Virus record (IMG/VR): IMGVR_UViG_3300027851_000004
Location: 1-44,290 of that record
DNA from: a virus
Length of the DNA: 44,290 bases
Direction: 5' to 3' (one strand)
The notes below the pieces were generated by a model. It worked only from the letters and a program-made list of their open reading frames with translations. It did not search any database and was not told the origin of the DNA. Both the position numbers and the translations under genes were made by a program. This document shows positions 25,260-31,567 of this stretch, piece after piece. How positions within the stretch are numbered: the stretch's first letter is position 1; each line of letters begins with the position of its first letter.

Positions 25260-25296
25260 AGGGTGTTCCTTTTCGCTGTAGGTTATTGAAGATTTA

Positions 25297-25393
25297 CTCT
25301 TCGGAAAGTGGCCGGTCGCAACCGCTAAGGTTCTGTGCGCGTCGGTGTTCACCGGTCACTTACCGAAGAGCAGGGCGGACGCTGCCGCCCTGC
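25297..25393 (-). promoter_or_regulatory. Composite hairpin between SSB and next gene
   Basis: Reading leftward from the SSB stop, a tight hairpin comes first (9-bp stem 25370-25378 with 25385-25393, six-base loop). It is followed by a 20-base inverted repeat (25351-25370 with 25297-25316, 18 of 20 paired) around a 34-base loop. The next gene's leader follows. The same arrangement, with a nearly identical tight-stem core (CAGGGCGG with CCGCCCTG), occurs at 28395-28508. There is no T-run here, so processing or pausing is as likely as termination. Confidence 0.6.
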
Positions 25394-25406
25394 ACTTAGT
25401 ATATAG

Positions 25407-25961
25407 TTAGGCGATGTCGTCGTCATCCCCGGTGTCACCGAGGTCATCGAACTCGTCAACAGAAGCAGCGCCGCCGCCCGAGAAGGCATCGCCGTCGCTG
25501 TCGAACTGGACGCCACGCAGGGAAGCGTTGATGCGCTTGCCGTACTTGTTGTCCTGAGCCCAGACTTCGACGGACGTGTTGACATAGCAACCAGCATACG
25601 GCTTGCCATCTACCGATGACAATTCGTTTTTGTTGCGGTCAACAACCAAAGGTTTGGTGGCGTTGCTAGCGGCAACGTACTTCATGCCTTCGAAGCCATC
25701 GTATTCGGATTTGCCGCTGCCATCACGGAGGCAAACTCGATCTTGCGTCTTCAACTGCGCCAGAATTTTAGGACCTTTCTCCGGGCCCCATTTCGCGATG
25801 GCAACATCTTTCATCGCGGCTTCCAGTTCCTTGATGACCGGTGCTTTAGGGTCAATCAAAAAGCTGGCCGAAAACTTCGGTTCGCCTGTGCCGCCTTCAA
25901 AAGCTTGAGGCTTGAACAGGTGCGCAAAAGCCAGACGAGTTTTTTTCAGTTTAACGATCAT
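25407..25961 (-). CDS. Single-stranded DNA-binding protein (DUF2815 type)
   Basis: The 184-residue product matches DUF2815/Enc34-like phage ssDNA-binding proteins, which have an OB-fold. Evidence includes the Arg-Leu-Ala-Phe-Ala-His-Leu-Phe strand near the start, Phe-Ser-Ala-Ser-Phe-Leu-Ile-Asp, a Tyr-Val-Ala-Ala-Ser segment followed by Pro-Leu-Val-Val-Asp, Gly-Cys-Tyr-Val-Asn-Thr, and a flexible Gly-rich linker leading to a highly acidic C-terminus ending Asp-Asp-Asp-Asp-Ile-Ala. Such tails recruit partner replication proteins. I chose 25961 because AAGGA lies nine bases upstream; a longer start at 26027 lacks such a site. Confidence 0.88.
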   Translation of the reverse strand: MIVKLKKTRLAFAHLFKPQAFEGGTGEPKFSASFLIDPKAPVIKELEAAMKDVAIAKWGPEKGPKILAQLKTQDRVCLRDGSGKSEYDGFEGMKYVAASNATKPLVVDRNKNELSSVDGKPYAGCYVNTSVEVWAQDNKYGKRINASLRGVQFDSDGDAFSGGGAASVDEFDDLGDTGDDDDIA

Positions 25962-26030
25962 GGTATTTTTTCCTTTTCTAAAATAGTTGGGGTAATTGCT
26001 TGGGTTAAAGGTCTTCTTTTGCGGCATGGT

Positions 26031-27386
26031 TTACACCATATCGTTATTGTCTGTATCGTCGAGATCAACAAAATCCTCCGACACAGGTTTGATGACAAGC
26101 GCAGGGCGCTTATCACTTATCGGCGCGACCGAGGGTTGCCCCGGCGGTTGCGTGATTAGATCAGCTAATTTACTCCATCGGCGCTGGTTGTTTTTCAACA
26201 ACGTCTCAGCCTGCGCGGGTGAAATCAGCTTCATATTATACATCTGGTCTTGCTTCAGTCGCATTGACTTCATCAAGTCTTCCGCAGCGGAAAGCACTTT
26301 CCACGCGCGGTTGCCTTTCTTGCCTTGCACGATCTTGTGCCGGAGAACGGCCTGCACTTCAGGATCGTTAGCAGATTGCAGCAGTTCAGCTTCAATGCGC
26401 CCGCGGACTGCCTTCAACAGATCATCGATCATATCGGCGGCTTCGTTGATAGCTGCGAGTTCTTCAAGGCTGATAGTGCCGTCGTCGAGCGCCTCAACTT
26501 TATCCGCGACGCGCTTTTTTATTACGTCGCCTTTGATCTCGTCCAGATCGTCGAAATCGTCGACGACCTTCTTCAACGCGGCGCCAACAAACGCGGGGCA
26601 TTTGGCCTTGGCGTTGCAGAACTTGCACTGCTTTTCTCCCGGTACAAGGTCGAGTTTCTTCGCGTCGCGATTGATCTCGAACTGTTCAAGCTGCTGCTGC
26701 GCTTTCTGCACAGCCGCGTGGATGACAGGGGCGAACGATTGCAATTCGGCAGCGGTCAGCGTGTCTTCGTCGTAGTGATTGAGGCGTGGCTGGTGGATGG
26801 CCACGTCGATCAGTTTGATGTCATACACCATGGTGTAGAAGTCAAAAGCAGCCAGCCCGTAGGTTTTTAACTGGGGGTTATCTTTAGCGAATACCCGAAC
26901 GCCCTGCCCGTACTTCAAATCCTCGACAGCCATACGCGCTGTGCCATCAGCAAATTCAGCTATCACAACGATGTCGGCAGTGCCGAACTGCCCGGGCACC
27001 CCAACGATATGACTGAAGTCAAAACGGGTCTCGGAGAAAATCGTCACCTTAACCGCGCCAAGCAGTTTGTATTCGTCGACGCGCTTCAGCACTTTATCCA
27101 AAACGATTTGGACGTTATCGATCATATCTTCATCGACCGTAAATTCAAAGCGCTTGGTGTGGACGCCCTTGCCTTCCACGATCCGGATGATGCGGCCTTT
27201 ATAAGCTGCGGCATAGAACTTGCCGTCGTCGATAGCCCATTCTAGAAGCTGGTGCGCAGCCGTTCCTTCAGCAGCGTATTTTGACGTGCTGTTGCGGCAG
27301 GTGCTCTCCATCGCCCTAGCGCCGGGGCAGGCGATAGTGCTTTGCATTTTTGAAGGGCCGAAGCGTGAGTGTTCTGTATCGCTCAT
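26031..27386 (-). CDS. RecB/Cas4-like nuclease (DUF2800)
   Basis: The 451-residue product fits the DUF2800 family of PD-(D/E)xK nucleases. Key residues are Glu40-Gly-Thr-Ala-Ala-His45, Asp138 in Gly-Thr-Ala-Asp, the Asp156-x-Lys158 pair in Asp-Leu-Lys-Tyr-Gly, and Gln172. Cys20 together with Cys254, Cys257 and Cys263 would hold an iron-sulfur cluster, as in Cas4 and AddB. It probably resects or processes DNA ends with the neighbouring SSB. An internal Val-Asp-Asp-Phe-Asp-Asp-Leu-Asp (275-282) resembles a motif in the SSB. The C-terminus ends Asn-Asp-Met-Val. The start overlaps the stop of a 57-residue gene. Confidence 0.88.
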   Translation of the reverse strand: MSDTEHSRFGPSKMQSTIACPGARAMESTCRNSTSKYAAEGTAAHQLLEWAIDDGKFYAAAYKGRIIRIVEGKGVHTKRFEFTVDEDMIDNVQIVLDKVLKRVDEYKLLGAVKVTIFSETRFDFSHIVGVPGQFGTADIVVIAEFADGTARMAVEDLKYGQGVRVFAKDNPQLKTYGLAAFDFYTMVYDIKLIDVAIHQPRLNHYDEDTLTAAELQSFAPVIHAAVQKAQQQLEQFEINRDAKKLDLVPGEKQCKFCNAKAKCPAFVGAALKKVVDDFDDLDEIKGDVIKKRVADKVEALDDGTISLEELAAINEAADMIDDLLKAVRGRIEAELLQSANDPEVQAVLRHKIVQGKKGNRAWKVLSAAEDLMKSMRLKQDQMYNMKLISPAQAETLLKNNQRRWSKLADLITQPPGQPSVAPISDKRPALVIKPVSEDFVDLDDTDNNDMV

Positions 27387-27556
27387 TGGTCTATCCTTTT
27401 AAAGTATTCGGCCTGCTGCAAAAACGTATGCTGCAAGACTGGGTTGCCTTCGCGGTTTGCCTCCGCAGCGCGCAGTTCGCACCGGGAGACAAGCTGCTCC
27501 GCTGTGCCAGCGTAACTTTCGCCGTTGACGTGGCATGTATACCGGCGGGGTCTCAT
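27383..27556 (-). CDS. Small basic protein, 57 residues
   Basis: This short frame is locked between two genes: its ATG shares one base with the stop of the gene before (TAATG) and its stop overlaps the nuclease start (ATGA). The product starts Met-Arg-Pro-Arg-Arg-Tyr-Thr-Cys, suggesting a small strand region with two cysteines, and continues as helices with Ala-Glu-Gln-Leu and Glu-Tyr-Phe-Lys-Arg-Ile. No family is recognised. The two perfect overlaps are the main support. Confidence 0.65.
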   Translation of the reverse strand: MRPRRYTCHVNGESYAGTAEQLVSRCELRAAEANREGNPVLQHTFLQQAEYFKRIDQ

Positions 27557-27990
27557 TAGCGGTACCGGTAGTAAGAAATGCCGTGGTCGGCTATAGCGCG
27601 GGCGATCTTGCCGAATGTTTTATCCGACAGTTTTATCTTCGCGTTGGTAAACGCTTCGGCGAGTTCTGATTTCAAACTCTCCAACGACCTGTCACCGGTT
27701 GCTTTCTTTTGGTCGGCGAACAGGGTGTCGAGCCATGCGCGGTCGATCATGCCGAAAGAACATAGGGCTTCGAGCAAATCGCTTTCGAAACCGGAAGACA
27801 TCCGGGTGCGGCGCACCATAATCGCATTACGCTGTAGCGATCCCGAAGAGTTGCACGCGTAAAGAACACCCCGCCCGGTGATGGCCACTGTGGCATACGA
27901 TCCCCGGTACATGCGCGAGGTTACTGCGAACTTGGGCAGCTTGGTGAATTTCCAGTTCGTTACGCCGTCGTCTAAGTATAAGTGCGTCAT
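27556..27990 (-). CDS. Hypothetical early protein
   Basis: The 144-residue product has a beta-rich N-terminal half (Thr-His-Leu-Tyr-Leu-Asp-Asp, Val-Ala-Ile-Thr-Gly-Arg-Gly, Ile-Met-Val-Arg-Arg) and a helical, charged C-terminal half ending Tyr-Tyr-Arg-Tyr-Arg. The start overlaps the stop of its upstream neighbour (ATGA). Nothing shows its function; it is co-transcribed with the DNA metabolism genes. Confidence 0.65.
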   Translation of the reverse strand: MTHLYLDDGVTNWKFTKLPKFAVTSRMYRGSYATVAITGRGVLYACNSSGSLQRNAIMVRRTRMSSGFESDLLEALCSFGMIDRAWLDTLFADQKKATGDRSLESLKSELAEAFTNAKIKLSDKTFGKIARAIADHGISYYRYR

Positions 27991-28199
27991 GCTATGTCTC
28001 CGCGTTCAAAGGCTGCGACCAGCGCGTCGCGCAGGTTCTTGTTGATGTTCGGGTCGTTCGCCGTGGTGAGGGCGCTGCCTTTGGTCAGCAGCTTCACATG
28101 AGGGCGACCGTGTTGGTCCCACGACAGCTTGTAGATTTTGTTTTTCAAAACCTGAAAAGCGATGTTCGATGGGTAGTATGTTTCAGCGACGTGCGCCAT
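27987..28199 (-). CDS. Hypothetical early protein, 70 residues
   Basis: The product is basic in the middle (Asn-Lys-Ile-Tyr-Lys-Leu-Ser-Trp, His-Val-Lys-Leu-Leu-Thr-Lys-Gly), has a C-terminal helix and ends Arg-Gly-Asp-Ile-Ala. The start follows the stop of the 55-residue gene by two bases. No family is recognised. Confidence 0.65.
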   Translation of the reverse strand: MAHVAETYYPSNIAFQVLKNKIYKLSWDQHGRPHVKLLTKGSALTTANDPNINKNLRDALVAAFERGDIA

Positions 28200-28201
28200 G
28201 G

Positions 28202-28369
28202 TTATTCCCCGTTGCTGAGAGGGATTGAACGCATTTCGCGCAGCACATTGTCGAGACCGTAGATGGCCCCCTGCTCCGCGGCAAACTGGTACACAACCTG
28301 CGCCAGTTCGTCTTGTTTGCGTTGTTCCAGTTTGTCGTGCAGGGCTTGGATACCTGATAGATCGTGCAT
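28202..28369 (-). CDS. Small early protein, 55 residues
   Basis: The product is a mostly helical, Gln/Glu-rich peptide (Leu-Glu-Gln-Arg-Lys-Gln-Asp-Glu-Leu-Ala-Gln). AGGA lies six to seven bases upstream of the ATG in a leader very like that of the first rightward early gene at 29232. It is the first gene after the large inverted repeat at 28395-28484. A good ribosome binding site and spacing to the next gene (two bases) support it. The function is unknown. Confidence 0.65.
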   Translation of the reverse strand: MHDLSGIQALHDKLEQRKQDELAQVVYQFAAEQGAIYGLDNVLREMRSIPLSNGE

Positions 28370-28394
28370 GTGTTTTCCTTTTTCGCTCGGTTCG

Positions 28395-28484
28395 TTTTTA
28401 CTTCCGTGTGACGCGCGTTACCAGATATGGGCGGCTGAATTTTCACCGCTTCTAGCCACGCCGCGCGTCACGCGGAAGTAAAAA
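28395..28484 (-). promoter_or_regulatory. Large inverted repeat before a small early gene
   Basis: Arms 28395-28417 and 28462-28484 pair over 23 bases with one mismatch around a 44-base loop, which itself can form a small hairpin. The structure sits just upstream of the leader of the 55-residue gene and touches the terminator of the previous gene; the two stems share three bases, so they may compete. It might insulate, process or regulate the downstream messenger. Confidence 0.7.
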
Positions 28485-28508
28485 CAGGGCGGGCAAACCG
28501 CCCTGTTT
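28482..28508 (-). terminator. Rho-independent terminator after the first leftward gene
   Basis: An 11-bp perfect stem (28482-28492 with 28498-28508) with a five-base loop is followed on the minus strand by TTTTTAC (counting the last stem bases). It lies ten bases after the stop of the 141-residue gene, so it should strongly reduce readthrough into the rest of the leftward operon. Confidence 0.8.
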
Positions 28509-28518
28509 CTGTTAGGTA

Positions 28519-28944
28519 TTATGCGAGTTCTTCTTCGTCGTCAGCGGCGCTGTCGTCATCTGCCGTCATCACTTGGTCGAGCATGACCATGTACTCGGCG
28601 TACTGTGATGGGTCCAGTTCCTTGGCGCTGGCGAAATCACCGAAGTTTTGCAGGACAGCGGAAACCACATCGCGGCCTTTCTCGGCCAGCACTTCGAGCG
28701 TGCGGGCTTTAACGGTTTCGTACTCGAGACCAACTTTCGCTTTCTTACCGGTGGCAGGTTTGCTAACCGGTGCTGCTTCAGGCTCAGCGGCTTTGGCTGC
28801 TGGCTTGGTGGTTTTGCCTGCGGTAGTTGTTGTTGGTGCTGCGGCGGCGACTTGACCCCCGGCTGTGCTGATAGCTGCTTGAAGGACTTTTGTGTAGCCC
28901 TCAATCGCGGCGGTCAGCTTTTCGACTGTTTGTTCAAGTGACAT
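28519..28944 (-). CDS. First leftward early gene, Ala/Pro-linker protein
   Basis: The 141-residue product has an N-terminal helix (Gln-Thr-Val-Glu-Lys-Leu-Thr-Ala-Ala-Ile), a long flexible Ala/Thr/Pro/Lys linker (about residues 30-70), a folded helical C-terminal part (Leu-Glu-Val-Leu-Ala-Glu-Lys to Met-Leu-Asp-Gln-Val-Met) and an acidic tail. AGGAG lies six bases before the ATG. As it is alone before a strong terminator, it is probably the most expressed gene of the leftward block. It could be a DNA-binding or replication accessory protein, but no motif proves it. Confidence 0.7.
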   Translation of the reverse strand: MSLEQTVEKLTAAIEGYTKVLQAAISTAGGQVAAAAPTTTTAGKTTKPAAKAAEPEAAPVSKPATGKKAKVGLEYETVKARTLEVLAEKGRDVVSAVLQNFGDFASAKELDPSQYAEYMVMLDQVMTADDDSAADDEEELA

Positions 28945-29231
28945 TCGTATCTCCTATAGTGTTTGTTGTATCCGAGGGCTTGCCGCGGTGTTGTGATAAG
29001 TTCTACTCGTATTCGGAGTAATGACGCAAGTGCCTTTTTTAAAGAAAAATTCATAGGCGAACGTGTATGAACGATTAACTGGCTGAAATCTGCCATTGCA
29101 AGTAGGTAAATTATTTTTATTTAAAATTTATTTTTATTTGGCTGCTTGACCGGTCACACCGAATACGGGTATGGGTTGTGTGTCGCCGCGAGGTGACGGT
29201 CAATACAACCGAGCGAAAAGGAATACACCTA
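28945..29231. promoter_or_regulatory. Divergent early promoter region
   Basis: This 287-base region separates the leftward and rightward early blocks and has no convincing gene. For rightward transcription, an AT-rich tract (29107-29140) lies just upstream of TTGACC (29146-29151), then TATGGG (29170-29175) after an 18-base spacer. That is a plausible host sigma-70 promoter with an UP-like element. Leftward promoter boxes are not clear. A hairpin at 29174-29210 follows, with an inner GTCGCC/GGTGAC stem closed by a GCGA tetraloop. Confidence 0.55.
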
Positions 29232-29441
29232 ATGAAAACAACACACCAAACAATTGTAGGACTTGTAACCGAATTAGTGATCGACGGTATGAGCATTTCG
29301 GAAGCCATTAGCGGCGTAGCTGGTTTGCACAAAAAATACCAAGACCACCTGAAGGGCAGTCTTTTTAGCAACGAGAGCGTCGCTGTTTTCGATGAAGTCT
29401 CACGTCGCCAGCCTCAAGCGGAGGTGCACCATGTCGGATAG
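29232..29441 (+). CDS. First rightward early gene, hypothetical
   Basis: The 69-residue product is helical (Thr-Ile-Val-Gly-Leu-Val-Thr-Glu-Leu-Val-Ile, Ile-Ser-Glu-Ala-Ile) with a polar C-terminus. I chose the ATG at 29232 because it follows AAGGAA in a leader shared with early genes on the other strand; upstream in-frame starts lie in the promoter hairpin. The function is unknown; a role in host takeover is possible from its first position. Confidence 0.65.
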   Translation: MKTTHQTIVGLVTELVIDGMSISEAISGVAGLHKKYQDHLKGSLFSNESVAVFDEVSRRQPQAEVHHVG

Positions 29442-29622
29442 ATTAGATTTCTACGAAGTGCGTGAAGGCACCACCGACGACTGGTCGAGCGTATGCTTGT
29501 GCAAGACTTTAGGAGACGCCGCTCGGGTTATAGCTGCTCTCGACGACGATACTCTCGGCAATTTCTTTGTTGAGCATATCGAGATCGTTGCCAGCACCAC
29601 CCTTGACGTTCAAGACTATTGA
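29431..29622 (+). CDS. Hypothetical early protein, 63 residues
   Basis: GGAGG lies six bases upstream of the ATG at 29431, which overlaps the end of the previous gene by 11 bases. The product is acidic (Tyr-Glu-Val-Arg-Glu-Gly-Thr-Thr-Asp-Asp-Trp, Leu-Asp-Asp-Asp-Thr-Leu) with an alpha/beta pattern and ends Val-Gln-Asp-Tyr. Its small size and acidity resemble early phage proteins that bind host factors, but no target is known. Confidence 0.65.
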   Translation: MSDRLDFYEVREGTTDDWSSVCLCKTLGDAARVIAALDDDTLGNFFVEHIEIVASTTLDVQDY

Positions 29623-29630
29623 GGCGCGCT

Positions 29631-29855
29631 ATGGCTAACGAGATCAAACCAGAAATTAAAGCTTATAGCAGTATGGAAGGCTTCATCGACAGCAAGCACC
29701 TGAAACAGACCGACAGCCATGTCGTCTTGTCTCGGCGTGGTTGCGGGGAGTTTTGCGTAAGCACTACGCACGACAATAAAACCCGGGCGTTTAAAACAGA
29801 ACGCGAAGCGCGAAAACATTTTCGTTTCCTTGCGGAAGCGGACCAAGTTGCCTGA
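29631..29855 (+). CDS. Hypothetical early protein, 74 residues
   Basis: GAGG lies six bases before the ATG at 29631; a TTG at 29619 would add four residues and is less likely. The product has a strand-rich middle (His-Val-Val-Leu-Ser-Arg-Arg-Gly-Cys-Gly-Glu-Phe-Cys-Val) and a basic helix (Arg-Glu-Ala-Arg-Lys-His-Phe-Arg). Two cysteines occur. The function is unknown. Confidence 0.65.
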   Translation: MANEIKPEIKAYSSMEGFIDSKHLKQTDSHVVLSRRGCGEFCVSTTHDNKTRAFKTEREARKHFRFLAEADQVA

Positions 29856-29884
29856 TCGCTCGGGCAAGGCGGCGAGGGTTTTTT
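29848..29884 (+). terminator. Possible terminator with T-run
   Basis: A run of six T (29879-29884) follows a GC-rich stretch that can form a short stem (TTGCC with GGCAA, or CTCG with CGAG). Both stems are weak, but the place, right after a gene stop and before an 85-base gap, fits partial termination. Confidence 0.35.
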
Positions 29885-29940
29885 AGCCATTTCCTTCGTC
29901 GCCGACCGGGCGCCACACAAACCAATTAGGAGATTTTAAA

Positions 29941-30486
29941 ATGACCAATGAAGTTGGATTACAAGAGTTCCCTAGCGCGACGCTGACGGATGAACAGATT
30001 TTTGATGTTCTGCGGCCACATTTTTTACAGTTCGATTTGCTTTCGTATGGCTTGAAACGTGACCTGCTGACAGCAGCCCGCGCTGTTATCGCCAAGGTGC
30101 AGCCAAAACCACAGGCCCTCGACAAACTGGCCGCGCTTGCCGAAGCTATATCATATGCGGAAAATGAAGAACGTATCGACGGAAACGTGACACTAGCGCT
30201 CGACTGGATTGACCTGCTTACGGAAGCAGCCCGCGAGCGCCTAGCCCAGCTTCGCGTTGGTGATGCGGATGCGGATGCCTGTATTGCACTCGCCCGCAGA
30301 ATTTCAAACGAAGGCTGGCACAGCAGCGTTTACAGCACCAAGGAAGGGCTTGTCGAAATTCTTGATGAACACAAGCGCGATGCTGATGCTGCGGTTGCCA
30401 TGCTTGCCGCAAGACCGCAATGTCCACCGCTAATGACCCGTATTAGCTCGACATACGCCGCTCCCAAGCCAGACGGGGGTGAGTGA
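29941..30486 (+). CDS. Hypothetical helical protein, 181 residues
   Basis: AGGAG lies nine bases before the ATG. The product is nearly all helical, with repeated Ala/Leu patterns (Leu-Asp-Lys-Leu-Ala-Ala-Leu-Ala-Glu-Ala, Ala-Arg-Glu-Arg-Leu-Ala-Gln-Leu) and an acidic stretch Asp-Ala-Asp-Ala-Asp near 110. The stop overlaps the next ATG. It is typical of phage accessory proteins of unknown role. Confidence 0.7.
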   Translation: MTNEVGLQEFPSATLTDEQIFDVLRPHFLQFDLLSYGLKRDLLTAARAVIAKVQPKPQALDKLAALAEAISYAENEERIDGNVTLALDWIDLLTEAARERLAQLRVGDADADACIALARRISNEGWHSSVYSTKEGLVEILDEHKRDADAAVAMLAARPQCPPLMTRISSTYAAPKPDGGE

Positions 30487-31004
30487 TGCTTATAACCTTA
30501 AACAGCGAACTCCGCGAATACCAGATCACCAACGTGACATTGTTCTTTTGCCGCGCTTACGAGGGGCTCCCGCCTCCTGCTTTTGCCAAGGTATCCGATT
30601 ACGGTGGTCCTACTAACGACTACCTCAAATACGGTACCGGGTTTGTGCCCTCTGATCCTTGGGATATTTCAAGGCTCATTGAAATCGGAACAAAGCCGAG
30701 CGCATCCCGGTTTCACCCGAACCCGGATGGTGGGGAGGGCACGCCGTATTTCTACGCGTCCACGGTTTGTGGGCCCGCGCGTGTATCGGTCGAGAGCGGA
30801 AACTACGTGGCGTTGGCTAATGCCTTCCACCTCGCTGAAGTTCGCAACATAAAACGTGACGCACTGCTGAACGGCATGGTAGCTGATCTGCGGCTTCAGG
30901 TGGTCGACTACTCATACCCCGGCGTTGCTTCAGGGAAAGCGGTCAGGCTGACCGAAATCATCCTGCGTCATCCCAATAACATTCTAGAAAAAGCGAGAGC
31001 ATAA
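30486..31004 (+). CDS. Hypothetical protein, 172 residues
   Basis: The ATG overlaps the previous stop by one base; a GTG one codon earlier is also open. The product is a mixed alpha/beta protein, Tyr/Pro-rich in its first half (Tyr-Glu-Gly-Leu-Pro-Pro-Pro, Asp-Tyr-Leu-Lys-Tyr-Gly-Thr-Gly) and with a strand-helix second half (Leu-Arg-Leu-Gln-Val-Val-Asp-Tyr). No family is recognised. Confidence 0.7.
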   Translation: MLITLNSELREYQITNVTLFFCRAYEGLPPPAFAKVSDYGGPTNDYLKYGTGFVPSDPWDISRLIEIGTKPSASRFHPNPDGGEGTPYFYASTVCGPARVSVESGNYVALANAFHLAEVRNIKRDALLNGMVADLRLQVVDYSYPGVASGKAVRLTEIILRHPNNILEKARA

Positions 31005-31006
31005 AA

Positions 31007-31312
31007 ATGAAAATCACTATCTGTCCACCAATGCCCGCCCGCGGCTATGACGGCCAAGGGCTTCTAACAATCAGCTTCGAGCGCCAGCACTTGCTGGACC
31101 AGTTCGAGGAACTGGTTGAAACGAGCAATACGAAGTTCTTCTGCCCCATCGGCGACGAGCGCGAGTTTAAAAAACACGTTGCTGGTTTGAAGAAGGGGCG
31201 GGCCAAGCAGAAGGTGTATGGCACCCAGACGCAAAACCAAAGAGTATCGTCCATGCGTGGCGGTGTCTTTGCTGCTGCCACGAAGCAATCCGGGAAGGGC
31301 AAAAAGCTATGA
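31007..31312 (+). CDS. Hypothetical basic protein, 101 residues
   Basis: The product starts two bases after the previous stop. It has a small alpha/beta start (Ile-Thr-Ile-Cys, Leu-Thr-Ile-Ser-Phe-Glu-Arg) and a strongly basic C-terminal third (Lys-Lys-Gly-Arg-Ala-Lys-Gln-Lys, ending Gly-Lys-Lys-Leu), so it may bind nucleic acid. It overlaps the next gene by four bases. Confidence 0.65.
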   Translation: MKITICPPMPARGYDGQGLLTISFERQHLLDQFEELVETSNTKFFCPIGDEREFKKHVAGLKKGRAKQKVYGTQTQNQRVSSMRGGVFAAATKQSGKGKKL

Positions 31313-31560
31313 TCCCTCAAGATCAGTACCTTATCGGGCAAGAACTGCACCGGCGCTTACGCGCAGAACTGGACATAGTTGCGGCGCGTTTCTTAGCTGA
31401 ATACGGCCCGCGTATCGGAGTGGGTGCCAGCATCATCACCTACGGCGTGTTGTCAGACCTCGCGGAATATATCGATGCCCATGTTACGCAACCGGGGCAG
31501 AAATCTCTTCGAGCAATGTCAGACGAAATCCGCCGCGCCGCCTCCAAAACCCAACACTGA
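31309..31560 (+). CDS. Hypothetical helical protein, 83 residues
   Basis: The ATG overlaps the previous stop (ATGA). The product is helical, with Leu-His-Arg-Arg-Leu-Arg-Ala-Glu-Leu and a Gly/Ile/Val-rich central segment. It lies eight bases before the primase-helicase gene and may be an accessory factor, but nothing in the sequence shows this. Confidence 0.65.
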   Translation: MIPQDQYLIGQELHRRLRAELDIVAARFLAEYGPRIGVGASIITYGVLSDLAEYIDAHVTQPGQKSLRAMSDEIRRAASKTQH

Positions 31561-31567
31561 GAGTACC

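Noticed and set aside
25996-26775. Plus-strand open frame of 259 codons, Ser-rich.
   Set aside because: It is antisense to the DUF2800 nuclease gene; its Ser-rich sequence is the complement of that gene's codons.
28950-28961. T7-promoter-like core CACTATAGGAGA on the minus strand before the first leftward gene.
   Set aside because: No phage RNA polymerase gene is seen, the upstream half does not align without a two-base shift, and the AGGAGA part is simply the ribosome binding site. No second copy was noticed.
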